Positions 1 through 11,720 of a DNA stretch of 64,000 bases are shown here, piece by piece. The stretch spans positions 375,612-439,611 of the forward strand of contig NW_006768802.1 of the NCBI RefSeq assembly GCF_000204055.1, given 5' to 3'. This DNA is from Melampsora larici-populina 98AG31. Its lineage: Eukaryota > Basidiomycota > Pucciniomycetes > Pucciniales > Melampsoraceae. The notes beneath the pieces were generated by a model. That model had not been told where the DNA came from. It worked only from the letters and a program-made list of their open reading frames with translations, and searched no databases. A program made the translations under genes and the position numbers. Numbering within the stretch: the first letter of the stretch is position 1; the number at the start of each line of letters is the position of its first letter.

Positions 1-602
1 GCGAAAAGGCTGTAGTTATTGTGTCAGAAAAGTAGTTTTTCCATTTTGTCATAAGCTTGAGGCGAGCACAAAAATTCCAAATCTTGTGGAAGGCCTGTAC
101 AGGCCCTCTTAAGCTGTTACAGGAGGACATAACAATCCGATCTGGCAACTTCCCCTGAAAGCGTCACAGAGCTGAGTGGTGGATAAAAGTGGTACAAGAA
201 TGTGTAGCATCTCATGAAGATAAACATACTCAAAGGTCACAAAATTCTACGGTGAGGGTCTGAGTGGAAGTCCAAAAAACAACGTAAGAGGACTTAACTT
301 TTGGAGCTCACCCGCCAAAAAACACGAGTCCGGTGTAAGCCCCTCTTCGAGGGGCGCGGACGCAGCCGCGCGAGAGGGGCTTAGTTAAGCTTACATAACA
401 CAAGTGACAAGAGATCCATCCTTGCCGTGCCATTTTTTGTATCCGGCTTGGAACAGATGAATGATGGGATACGGTCTCTCTCTCATGAGGTGGATCATCG
501 AACACAGTCACTCTTTCCACTTGTTTTTTTTCCAAATTCCCTTGGAAAAAAATTGTTACTTTTTCAATCGCACACTATTCCGTAGCATAGTTATCTTACA
601 AA
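1..602. other. non-coding left flank, contains a GC-rich hairpin
   Basis: No open frame with coding character is visible. The only structured part is the hairpin listed separately at 337-382. The stretch just before 603 is the presumed promoter and leader of the DUF6589 gene. Confidence 0.5.
337..382. repeat. GC-rich hairpin, left boundary motif of DUF6589/helicase cassette
   Basis: AAGCCCCTCT at 337-346 and AGAGGGGCTT at 373-382 form a perfect 10-bp stem with a GC-rich loop. It is preceded by GT and followed by AGTTAAG. A closely similar hairpin, in the same orientation, lies at the other end of the cassette (6874-6910), where CGTAAG precedes and GGTTAAG follows. The pair brackets the DUF6589 and RecQ-like genes. 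It may be a terminal or subterminal motif of a mobile element; this is inference. Confidence 0.55.
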
Positions 603-3545
603 ATGCCACACGAAGTAGTACCTCGGCCCGTCCCTAAGATTCCTATAACTGTTGATAAGACTGTGAAAATCTTGCATTTCATGACGTCTCTCGACGTCTC
701 TCCCCGGGAATTCATGTATACCTTTTTCTCATCCACCGCCGAACACGAGGAAATAATCTATCGCCGTCGCTTGATGAAGATATGCCCAGGACAAAAGCAC
801 AACAAATCAATTCTTAAGAACTATGGCAATCTAATCAAGACTTCGCCTGATGGTCAAGTCTTCTGGGAGTCATTCATATTGAAAGAGGTGGGTTGTTATT
901 TACCTTTATATTTTTGGAGTTCTATTTGTCCAAACCGACCATCTGTGTTTTCTACCAGGCGTCGGATATTGTAAATGCTCAAGAAGTAGAACGTGGATCT
1001 TACCCAAAGGGTGCATATGTCAGCTCAAGTCACATCCCAATTGACTTTTTCAGCGAGTCCTCAGAGGCCCAACGTACCGAGCAAATCAAGCAAGGGATGC
1101 CGTTCTTACACTCCCTAATATCACAGAAGATATTGACCAGTTCTAGTTCGAATGCCAAGGTGTTGATGAAAGATAGCAAGGTTAACAAAGAAAATGTCGG
1201 CAAGAAGGGAGAAACCCCCACTTGTGCTTTACCGCCTGAAAACGAAGAAGTACTGTCATTAGCTAACTTGGTAGATATTAAGTCCACTTGCGCTGAGCTA
1301 GCGGATCATAAAGCTGAGGTGGTCAGTCCTTTTATCCATGTGACAGTTGACGCACACTGTAGACTGACCACACCAATTTGCTAAGGTCCCGGTGGCTATC
1401 TGTGCTATGATTGCGTATACTTGCAATCGTTGTTGTAATGCCGTTCCTCTGCAGAACGGCCTGATGGTTCTGGCTGGAGGGGTGTCATGCCGCGTAAACG
1501 AATATCTTCAATGTTTCGGATTAACCTGTTCTCGCGACTCTGTTCTTGACGCCATGGAACACATGCGATTATCACAAGAGGAACAACTAATGCAAGTGTT
1601 CAAGGTTAACTCAAAGCTGTTGCCTTTGTTGTGTTTTGACAACATTGACATACACCTGCGAATTCACAATTCGCGAATTGACATGTCCTCGAGGCTTTTC
1701 CACGGGACTTGGGGCTTCTATACCGTGTTCCGTGCCGCCCTCCTCGCCAATTGCGAAGCTGAAGCCGTATCTCTAGCTTCTTTTGTGGCCGCGATGAAAG
1801 CTGCTGACCAGGAACCTGTCAAGATTGAAGATTTTGCGCCTCGCCCAGAAGAATCAGCTCATTTCAAAGCCGTGATCCAAGCTCAAATGGCTAGTGCACT
1901 CACTGATCACCTCTCGCATATGCCGAAAGCGCCTTCGGCAGCAGAGCTACCCCCTCTGAACATCAGACCGCCACCAATTGACCCGATAGAGTATCACACC
2001 CCGAACATTCACTTCTTGCGCATGATGGACGCGCCAGATTCTTCGGCTGACGGCGTCTCACGAGTTCTGGATCAAGTAATGGCCCAAATCGGTATGGACA
2101 AGGATGAGTACGCCAAACATCTGCTAGTCGCTGGTGGTGACGTCGGTTCGAATCAACTTGTGGAAAGCCTTTGTGGGAAACTACATCCAGCCATCGATGC
2201 TGTCGAGGGTTTGTCCTGGGTGGTTTCTGTCTTTGGTGCGGCACATACCACTTGGAACTTCGCCAAGGCGGTCTGGACCTTGCACTGGGGCAACTCAAGT
2301 GACGGCGAAAATTCGGGAGCATGGCGGTCGTTCTTTGAACTCGGTGGTGACTATATAAAGCCACCCGCATCGCAAGACTTCAATTCAATCATGCGGTCGA
2401 TTCAAATTGTGCACAAGGCAAATCTAGTGTTCATATTAAGGTGAGCTTATCTTATCCATTTCATTCGCCTGATTGACTGACCTTTGAGATTCCTTGTGTT
2501 CCAACCAGTGAAACCATTGATTCTTTTGATAAAATTGATCTGACCGCAAAGGGCGATTGTCAACGACTCTTCGATACCGTCTGGAAACGCTACTTCTCTT
2601 CAGCCGCTTTGAAAGAAGCCACAGAATCCAAAGATGTTACGAGGTACAACTTTGTTATGCGATTACGTGACTTTAGCACCGTTGTTGAGGCGCATGGTGC
2701 TACACGCGCAGGCGATATAGGACGCCTGATCGCCATGTGGAAGCGTTGGGCGATCATGGCGCAAGGACTGACTGGGCTGTCACATTATTCTCGTCACATC
2801 CCTCGAATGGTTTTACTTCTGGAGAAAGATTTGCCCCCGCAGCTTGCACAAGTCATCAAGCATTCAATCCTGGTTCCTTCTCTCGAGCGGGATGGACATT
2901 GGATGCCCATCGACGAGTATCTGGAGGTGCACATTTTTTGGCTCAAAGAAGTTTACAATAACACGGTGAGTCAGTATTTGCTTAAAAAAAATTACTATAA
3001 TACGGTGAGTCATTTTAGTGAGGAACACTTGCCAAGGTTTCTTTTGCTTACACTTAGTTGATTCGAACTGATAATCTCTTATGTCTCTCAAGGGCCATGG
3101 CACGGACATTGAGAGACTCACATACAGATATTCGAACAACATCCCAATGGTGCATTGGCATTTCGCTTCATTCCGGGGCAGCACAATTGATATGATTTCA
3201 TTGCTAATATTCAATATTATTAACTGCTGATTTATCCAGCTGCGAAGGCTGATACAACTGATTAAGGCCAGTGCCGGTCACAAGATCGTTTTCCAACCAA
3301 ACGCTAATAAAATCACCGATCCGTCGATGTCCAACTTCCTTCGATACGCCCAGGAACACCTGGTCAAGTGTACATCCGCTCGCATGCAATCCTTTGTAAA
3401 AAATCCATTCCAAATCGGGCTAGTCAACATGATCAAATTCATTCAAGAAGAAACAGCCGTGGGTCAATCGTCCCGCTTTCGGTGGGGTTCATCAAGGGGG
3501 TATGAGGCTGATGATGAAGATGGGTTGTTTCCTGACGAAGGTTAG
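603..3545 (+). CDS. DUF6589-family protein, multi-exon
   Basis: Exons as read: 603 to about 947 (to ...ILKE, donor GTGGGT), from about 959 to about 1317, then 1386 (VPVAICAM) to about 2441, from 2509 (SETIDSF) to about 2966, then two or three short exons to the TAG at 3543-3545. Phases close at each of the first three junctions. The block FILKEASDIVNAQ, the aromatic and basic N-terminal part, CFDNIDIHLRIHNSR, the GGDVGSNQL block and KAVWTLHWG follow the conserved layout of basidiomycete DUF6589 proteins. Their biochemical role is unknown. The two Asp motifs (CFDN and GGDVGS) would suit a DDE-type nuclease core, but that is inference. The last junction near 3140-3240 uses a weak donor (GTGCAT), so the C-terminal part is less certain. 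It converges on the RecQ-like gene, about 75 bp away. Confidence 0.72.
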
Positions 3546-3619
3546 ATGTTGAGCACTCGGTAGAAGGCCCCTGTCGGCCCAAAAAAAGATCACAAATGAA
3601 TTAAATAAACACCCTGTTG

Positions 3620-6533
3620 TTAGTATGTAATAATCAAACTCACCGGCCTCGAATTTGATCCCTCCACATCAGAGTACGGAATACCAGAAGTATACTTCCG
3701 CTTGACTTGGCTAGGCTCTTCGGTGGATTGAGTTGCCAAAGAGACGTCGCTTTTGCATTTGCTACGCCGGCGTGGGGCATTGGGTTGCGAGATCTGTGCC
3801 TTAGCCTCTGCCTGCAACCGGGTTCGCTCTTCACGCTCCTTCTGTCTGAGTTCTGCCTTGCGCGCTCTTTCGGCGGCTTCGGCCGCAATTCTGAGCTTTT
3901 TCGCTTTGCCCATTTCTTCTTTGATGCGCTTCTGTTCAATCTTTTCGGCCAGCTGTTTCAAAAAGCAGACAACTTCATTAGTAAACTGGCTATGCGATGG
4001 TCAGGCCCAGACCAAAGCCTGCACTACTTACTTTGGCTTCCTTCAATGCATTCGCCAATTCTTCCTCCTTTTCCTTTTCGGCCAGCTGCCCAATCGCAGA
4101 TTTTTGTTCATTATATAAGTGTCATACAAATTGGCAAGCCAACACAAGTTTTTCAAACTCACTTTGGCTTCCTTGAGCGCTAGCTTCAATTGCGCCTCTT
4201 TCTGTTTGGCCAATAAAGTACCCTCAACTGAAAGAGGTACCTTGAAGCGGGCATTGCGCTTAATGGCCCGGCGCTGTTGGGCTGCTTGGGTCAGTGCATC
4301 TGTCGATTCGGTCTCGGTCTGCCAGTGTTTAAACGTTTGAAAAAGCGCCTCGAATTGGCCTGGAATGATTTCACCCGCCAAGATCTGCCTCATATCACTA
4401 GATTGATGATACATATCAATGTTCTTGGCTAGGTTCCACGCTACTTCTTCAGGGAAGTAGTCACATGGTCCAAATTCACAGTCCTCCGAGAAAACCTTGT
4501 AGAATAACCCTTTGAACTCATCTAACCACCGATTGACCAGCTGTTCGAGTGGCATGCTGGTCCTAATGGAATCGTCCGCATTGCAACGCAGCGCCTCCGG
4601 GAGGTTTGCAAGTGTTGCGGCAGGTGGGACTATAGGTAGGCCCTCGACCAGTTGCTCCAGATCAAACTCGCTGCATTTCATGGCATCATCAAAGTTGTCC
4701 ACGGTGAGAGCTTTCTGCGCGACCCATAGTGATTCCGCTTCCTCGGGTAAGCAGTTGCTACAGTCACAAACCGGCATTTCTTCCATAAGCTGACGTGATT
4801 CCTCCTCCTGGACCACAAATGAATTAGGTGACAAAGGGATGTAGCCGTGTCTAGCAGCCAACATCACAATATAATATAAGCCTTTGCTTTGGAATTTGTG
4901 TTAGAAGACAAGGATCATGAAATCCACTCACGCAAGATCCACAGCCAGGGCTACGCAAAGGCATACCGGGGTGATAGCCAAAGCATCCATCCTATCGTCA
5001 TCAGTCATCACGGTTGGAGTCTTGAAGTCTTCCAGTAGATTTTTCCCGTGGGTCCTATTATTTTCGACCAATAAGATGGCCAAACCGCGACGACCATCCC
5101 GGCCACATCGTCCAGCCATTTGGATAAAGTGGCACGGGTTGTGCCTTCCCACAACAATCACCCGGCGGACTCGATGCCAATTTTGGCCGAGTCCCAGAGC
5201 CAGAGTACAGCACATCACCGCAAGAGCTCCTCCTACATATGCCTCGACTGCAGCGAGTTTTGCTCGGGCTCCTGTAGTAGCATGATAACGGCGAGCAAAG
5301 GCAGAGAGGCCATTGTTTGCTTCGGTGGCCTGACCTCGCGCAGAATTGATGATTCGGAGAAAGTCCCACGTTGCATTCTGAGTTCCGGCGTATATAAGAG
5401 TTGGAGGTATCTCTTCTGTCGAAACCAATGTGTGGTGAGTGAAAACCCCATTCAGAGCCGCCTTCAAGGGTCTTTTATATGTCCTTCGGATCAAGCGTAG
5501 TTCCGGCCTGGTAAGTTCGGCTTTGGCAAAATGGACATCCTGAGGGTCAATCTTGAGATTAGATAGGATAGCTTGAATTGCCTGTGGTGTGCAAGTTGCC
5601 GACATCAGAAGAAGAGGTACTTTGTCGGTGGCTAGAAAACGTCGAGCAAGATCTCCGTAGTGTGGACGAAATACCCCCGTGTCCTGAATTCTCGCAAAGC
5701 TCGACAGTTTCTTCGCATGTCCACTCTTCACCAAGCCCCACATGTAAATCATGTGGGCTTCGTCTACAACCTTTAGAATTAGACGGGATTGAAACCGTCG
5801 ATCCAGAAACATATTCGCGAAAATCGTGTTAGTCAACGCAACCTCCGGGCTCTGCATAACATTGCACATAGAAACACTGGAGTCAGGTATACAATCCAGA
5901 GATAGTAGGAAACAGAATAAACTACATACCACGTAAACAAAATTGTATTCACCTCTCAACACGGCGTCACACATCTCTTTACTGCAGTTCGTGCCGGTCA
6001 TATTTACGGCCTTGAGCCCAACATATGATTTCTCCAAAACCTAATGATTGCTCGGTCAGTGTTGAGGCTTGAATGTGACCACAGTGTGAATACCTTACCT
6101 GATCATCACCAAGGCAATCCAAAGGGTTCATACTTAATACGATGGGTAATTGGCCTTTCTCGTACAAGTGGAACAACAATTCGGGAATTCGGGTCTTGCC
6201 AAAGCCGGTGCCCGCGAGGAGGAACGTTGTGCGGTTGTTGATGAGGTTGATGGCACTCTCGATTTGCTTGGGGCGATCAGGGTACCCGTATATCTTTTTA
6301 AACAACTCGCCAACTAATCGAGCTTGAATCTCTTCGCTGACATTGCGAAACAACGCTTTCAGAACAGGACGCCCGGTGTCACGTCCGAGACAATGGTCTG
6401 GGAACTGCTTTGACTCCGTGTCAGCATTGGCGAGGTATGTTTTTGAGGAAGTTACGAGGTAAGGAGTGGTGATATAGGAATACGAGCTAATCCGAGGTGG
6501 TATACGCGATGATGAGGTAACTTTGTGAATATC
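3620..6533 (-). CDS. RecQ-like SF2 DNA helicase, multi-exon, 5' end unresolved
   Basis: Spliced exons read downstream on the minus strand: open frame to 6099, then 6040-5930, 5851-4932, 4886 to about 4153, a 54-nt exon, and a last exon to about 3640; phases agree at each junction. Motifs: Walker A GTGFGKT, the spliced YVSPE block typical of RecQ, DEAH box VVDEAHM, motif III LLLMSATCTP, motif V LALGLGQNW and motif VI QMAGRCGRDGRRG. After the helicase core comes a cysteine-bearing region (CDCSNCLPEE, which may correspond to a RecQ zinc module), then a highly charged coiled-coil tail rich in Lys, Glu and Arg. No ATG lies in frame between the stop at 6534-6536 and Walker A, so the start may be in an unseen upstream exon, or the 5' end may be lost. 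Stop is TAA at 3620, or TGA at 3590 if a last intron is removed. Confidence 0.75.
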
Positions 6534-6873
6534 TTAGTGCGATCACTAAGATGATCACTAGGTGGCCAAACAACAGTTTGGTGACCTTAGCTCCTGGGTT
6601 TTGTCCCAGGATGTGTATTTTTGGACGCCGCAGTCTTGTGAGGCCCTGGGTGAAGTTCAGTATGAGGCCCCGTTTGTTTTCTCTGAAGAATTCCTCAGCC
6701 GACTCCGTTTTTGAGGAATGGAAAACTGGAGGTTGTAGGCAGTGAGTAGGCGAATGTTTTTTATTTTTGGCCCAGGGAGATTTGTTGAGAGGCAAAAAAG
6801 TTTTATAATGCAAGAGTGTTTTTGGATAAAAGCCCCGGCAGATCTCACGCTTGAAATTCGTGATAAGCCGTAA

Positions 6874-6910
6874 GTCCCTCTCTCGGACGTGCTTTTGCGC
6901 GGAGAGGGAC
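6874..6910. repeat. GC-rich hairpin, right boundary motif of DUF6589/helicase cassette
   Basis: GTCCCTCTC at 6874-6882 pairs perfectly with GAGAGGGAC at 6902-6910. The flanks CGTAAG before and GGTTAAG after match those of the left hairpin (337-382). The two hairpins lie on either side of the DUF6589/RecQ-like pair. Confidence 0.55.
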
Positions 6911-9545
6911 GGGTTAAGTTTGTGTCCACAGACGGTAAACCGAAGAACCGGGGGATCCCCTGAGAGCGCTGAGAAACCTCCACCTACCCATGATGTATGG
7001 GTTTATACTGTAAATTGTGTCAGCTATGAGGAACTTAGTCACACTAAAATTCCCAAATAACTAAACCACTTAACCTTGACAATAATTATAATTACAAAAA
7101 TCTATAAAAATATATATATCACATCTCAACACTCGAGTTTCAAGAGTGAACAATTACGTCACATTACAACTATTCGAAACACTGGCCAGGATCCAATAAT
7201 AATTGAACCCTGACCAGGCAAACTCAACCCCACAACCACCAGACCAGTTAAAACACTACATTAACTAACCTGGAAGATCACAACGAAAACGATTTCAGGA
7301 AAAATCAAGAACCCTTAATTTTACCAAACCAGCTTAGGCAAATTAGAAGATTATTACGCCACGTTAGAAACCCAGCTCCTATATAATCCATAGATTTCTC
7401 CTAAGAAAGAAGAGACCACACCAAAAAAAACATAACCACCAATTCCTACTTGAATTACTCAAAGCTCTTATTTGATAAACGAAACTCGTTTTACTTTTAA
7501 CAGAAACCAAGCCGCATTAAAACTTAAATTTTAGACAATAGCTTTTCTAAAGACTTACTTCTTCAAAAACTAGCTCTCTGTCTCACTTTTATCATTCCAT
7601 TTCTTTTGTTTCTTAAAAGAAAACTCCAGTTACGTAAATCTTCAGAACTGTATCTTCATTCAATTTTTCCTGATTTTCACCCTATCGCTTGAGGACAAAG
7701 GATTTAAATCTTTACCTATTAGGATCTTATCAGTAAGACCTAGTGGAAGGCGTTTAGTTGATTTAGATCTCTAAAATAGCTACCTTTTTTGGATCCCAAA
7801 ACTCTACGAGGAGTTGTCCAAGTAAGCGAGTTTACACCTCACTTAAGATACTTTTTCCTGATTGATTAGAACTACTACTAATCAACTTCTGTTCAATTGA
7901 AACAGAATTCCTTACTTGGCTAGAACTTATAGTAGCCCAACTGCTACCACAAAGCCCGTGCGTATTCACCTTATCATCTCAGAATTTGTCTTTCGAGTCA
8001 CTTTTCATCTTGAGCTTATCCCGTTAGTCTCTACTTGGAATCTCAAGCTGACAAATTGTGTATGTAAATTCTTAAACCACATTCAATTTCTGACAAACCT
8101 TTAAGACACAAAACGTGTTGGTCATTAGGGGGTTTCAAGTTCAATTTTTTTTGGGTAATTTTTAAAAATTTGGACAAGTTGTTCGTAAAAAAAATCTTCG
8201 TAAAACAACGTATTTTTGAATCGGGACACCTTTTTAGGTGTCCCGCTGTAAAACATTTACGCATATTTTACAACAACGGGCAAGTTGTTGTAGGGTAAAA
8301 ATACGCAAAAAATCCAACTTGAAACCCCCTATTAAATCTGGGTTTTCTTGTCCTATCTCGTGCAAACAGTGTTTCTACCGCCTTTCACACATTTTGACTA
8401 TTTCTGTACCATCCTTGTCGGTGATGTCTTCTTTAGATTCTCATTGCTCGCATCATCGATCCCTTTCATTCAAATTGTTTGTGTCACTCACGTCCACATT
8501 GTAAATGTTTTGTATGCCGAGTTCTTTGTCAAACTATTGTTGCAACTGCATTTGGGTTGTTTTATGTGTTGAAGGAAAGTAGTACGGTTGCTTATCGGAT
8601 AAAATTTGGCTGCTCTTGTTGGTTATTTTGAAGGATTGATCCTTTCAGTTTCTGGCAATCTGCAAGCAATAGAAATATAAAAAATGCACATATCACATAT
8701 AACACAAATCACTCCGGGTTTGCAGTTGTATACATGTTCCATCATATCATTTACATTCCATCACTTAAAGAGTAGGCTGCTTGTCAGCACAGCCCATCTA
8801 GCCTCGGGCTTGAAGAATGAAAATGCAAACATCATGAACGACACTATCATCATCCCCGCAACAGCAAAGATTTCAAACCAGGTCATCTGTCTCTCCATCA
8901 CTGTCACCTCACCCGATGTTCCCCCTTCTCGTCTCGTTTGGTCACATCCTCATTCAATCAATGATGTATGCTGACACGATACAAGTTTGTCAAAAATCGA
9001 ATATTGATGCGGTAAATGACTTAAGCTGCAGAATGAGGAAAGCAAGGGCATGTTGTCTTTGGCAGTTGAGTATGTGCAAAAGGTCAGGAAAAACCTGCGC
9101 AAACCAAGGCACTCGCCAGCATAATGCTGAGCCTGTGAAAGGTCTCAGGCATCAAGGGTCCAAGGTGTATCATTAAGGTTTTGGACATATACCTTCCCGG
9201 TGTAAGCATACATAGGCGACATGTAAGTATGCTTAAACTGGGAGGGTGTATTATCAGATTCTCAGAAAATTCTCAGTCTCACATTCTCAGGGATTTCCCC
9301 CAATTCTTTGGTGCTCCCTCCACAGAGGCTCCGAGCCACTGTTCAAATTCAATGAAATAAATTAACAATTTGAACACGGTCCAAGTGTAATTCAAACACG
9401 ATTTTTCTCAACTTGAGGACCCCTATTTGAATGCTTCACCGTGTCGGGATAGTGTTCGCTCGTCGACGAGCGCGCACGACTTCCCTTTCTGCCTCAAAGG
9501 GAGTTGGTGTGCGCTCGTCGACTAGCAAAGCCTACACAGACACAG
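6911..9545. other. gene-poor AT-rich region
   Basis: No convincing coding sequence on either strand. It contains one MITE (8127-8330). Around 7080-7950 the DNA is AT-rich and LTR-like in feel, but no matching ends or target duplication could be found. A palindromic GCTCGTCGACGAGC lies near 9460. Confidence 0.4.
8127..8330. mobile_element. 204-bp MITE, TIR AGGGGGTTTCAAGTT, ATT target duplication
   Basis: The element begins AGGGGGTTTCAAGTT and ends with its exact reverse complement. ATT lies directly outside both ends (8124-8126 and 8331-8333). It has no coding capacity, and an internal palindrome (GGGACACCTTTTTAGGTGTCCC) lies near its middle. It shares end structure and target site with the elements at 11559-11720 and 60008-60303. 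Confidence 0.8.
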
Positions 9546-9819
9546 TGCTTAACGATCTCAAACAGGAAAGACAGCTTCTACCCGAGGCCAGTTGTTTGGA
9601 TCAGTGAAGCTCGTCAAGCTCTGTGTTCACGGATCACGGCAGCATCACTTTTTGGGCTCTTTGTCATAAAGTGCACGGAAAAAGATTCTTGAGCTTGACT
9701 TTGGGAAGGCAGTGTATACTGTGCAACAAGACAGCGTTATTCTTTTGTGGTCAAAGGGGCAATGGGGAGGGGTAACAGGGAACATCATTTACATCTCTTC
9801 ATCACAAATGCTCACTCAA
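9546..9819 (+). repeat. 274-bp inverted repeat, left copy
   Basis: This 274-bp block recurs in inverted orientation at 14703-14976 with only scattered substitutions and equal length. No coding function is visible. It encloses about 4.9 kb that includes the TIR element 10334-13021. Confidence 0.8.
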
Positions 9820-11120
9820 GCAACAACCTGACTTTACCCATTCTTGATGCTTCTCTTGTAGTGTCCACTACTCACGTACTCTGCCAAATACTCAATCGCT
9901 CCTCTGTTCTGAAGTTGTCATCCAGGGAATGAAGTTTTGCCCAAGGTCCAGGAGAGAATGACTTGGTTCATTTTCTCTCTGTTTCCCTTGTATATGATCC
10001 CTTACGGTGGAACTGTTTGACTTTTATCAATTCTTTGTCTTTTGCTACATGCACGTCCAAGTTGCTCTTGTTCGTCACTACCAAACGACCTTCATTACAT
10101 CGAATGTTAGCCTGGTCCGTATGATTAGCCCACTCACCTCTGCTATACAACCTTCATTCATCATGGATTTTTGCTGACCTTGTCTCTTTTTCTATCCTTT
10201 GACCTTTTGTTAGACTCTCTCTCTTGATCTCAACAACAGCCACAACTCACACTTAATCAGGACATCCTCCAGAAAGTACTCCTTTCTTCCTCAAGTTAAA
10301 GTCAAACAAGGTTGGCATTGAATCTTTGATAATCACAGTGTCATTTTACTAGTCACTGGCAGGCCAGTGAGTGCATCCAGCTCAATCCCACCTCAAAACC
10401 ATGTCAGTTCAATCTCAATTCAATCTCAATCCAATATCAATGTTTGGCCTAGAGGAGCAGACAAATATTCTTCCAAAATGAACTGAAATAAGATATAGTT
10501 GCATATCCACAAATGAAGGTTTCAGAATTTTTGGAAGTTATGAGTGATTTTCAGATGAGCCACAACGAAATATCCTTCTGAGCCCCTTCCAAAGACTTCT
10601 CCTGTAAAGCAGAAGTTGATAGCTCTTGATTATACAGATATGTTGGGATTCTTTGTTGGGAATGAGGTTTTATAATTATAGATACAACTATTATATTAAG
10701 GAATGAAAATAGGAAAAGGGACAAGATGACTGGTAAGGTGGTTGTTTTTTTGGTTGGTTGTGACAATACATTGATTTTTTATGTGTATACATTCTTCATT
10801 TGAATGGATACTAATCCATTCAATTCATATCATTTACCATGTTGGTTTCTCATCTTTATGATTAGGACTTTGATATACTTTTGTTTTGGGGAAGCTGTAT
10901 TTTTTTACTTTGGAAAATGGTGGTTTTGGACTTTGCAAAGATGACAATTTCAAACTATGAAGGAAATGATGAATGTATGGTTGAGGTTTCAGATTAAGTC
11001 TTAAATCTTGAAGTTTTAACACACATATGAGCTCAAATGATTGGATTGTGCCTTGAATGACCTCTTTGGAAAAAAACCTGGTTTAACCATATAATTTGGT
11101 CAAAACCCCAAATCTAGAGC

Positions 11121-11244
11121 TTGACTGGTATGTACACACCCCCACAAGTCGCGGCTGGTGGGAGGGTGTATAATCTAGGACTTGAGTGGTATCTACACAC
11201 CCCTGCAGGACGCGACTTGTGGGGGGTGTATTCATACCACTCAA
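11121..11244. repeat. fold-back repeat, about 124 bp
   Basis: TTGACTGGTATGTACACACC at the left end is matched by its near-perfect inverted copy at the right end (ACACC...CATACCACTCAA). A third, direct copy of the same motif starts near 11180. It could form a long hairpin in single strands. Family unknown. Confidence 0.65.
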
Positions 11245-11558
11245 GTTCCTACATTCATCTTTTGGCTTACTTTCATCATTCACATCAACCTCTGATTTTC
11301 ACCAATTGATTTGAATTTCTAAAGGTAAGTCATTTCTATTTTTGTGTTTCTTTTGATTTTATTTCCTAACACTAATTAATTTCTTTCTTTCAAATTATCT
11401 TGATTAAATTGCTCTTGTGCTTTCTAGATTGATTGATTGATGTTTCTACTTTTAACTCTTTTGATTTTGGATCATTCATCTTTTCCTTGCTCCTTATTAC
11501 TTCTCTCAATTAAATTTGGTTCTGAATTTCAAGATCAATTGATTCAATTTGATTCATT

Positions 11559-11720
11559 AGGGGTTCTCAAAGTTGGCCCGGTTTCAAGAAAACCCAGTTG
11601 ACCCGGTTGCTTTTTGGCAGTAACCTTGTGTATTGAGTTGACATTTTTTGACAGATCACAGCCAAAAAGTCAACTGGGTCAACCGGGTTTTTACAAACCG
11701 GGCCTACTTTGAGAACCCCT
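11559..11720. mobile_element. 162-bp MITE, TIR AGGGGTTCTCAAAGT, ATT target duplication
   Basis: AGGGGTTCTCAAAGT at the left end pairs with ACTTTGAGAACCCCT at the right end, and GGCCCGGTTT just inside also has an inverted partner. ATT lies outside both ends (11556-11558 and 11721-11723). It is nested inside the 2.7-kb TIR element, so it arrived later. Confidence 0.8.

Noticed and set aside
337..6910. Interpretation of the DUF6589/RecQ cassette as a Helitron
   Set aside because: A 3' hairpin is present, but there is no Rep HUH motif, the helicase is RecQ-like and not Pif1-like, and no clear CTRR end follows the hairpin.
7015..7950. Possible solo LTR
   Set aside because: Composition and a TG start are suggestive, but no matching end with a 5-bp target duplication could be found.
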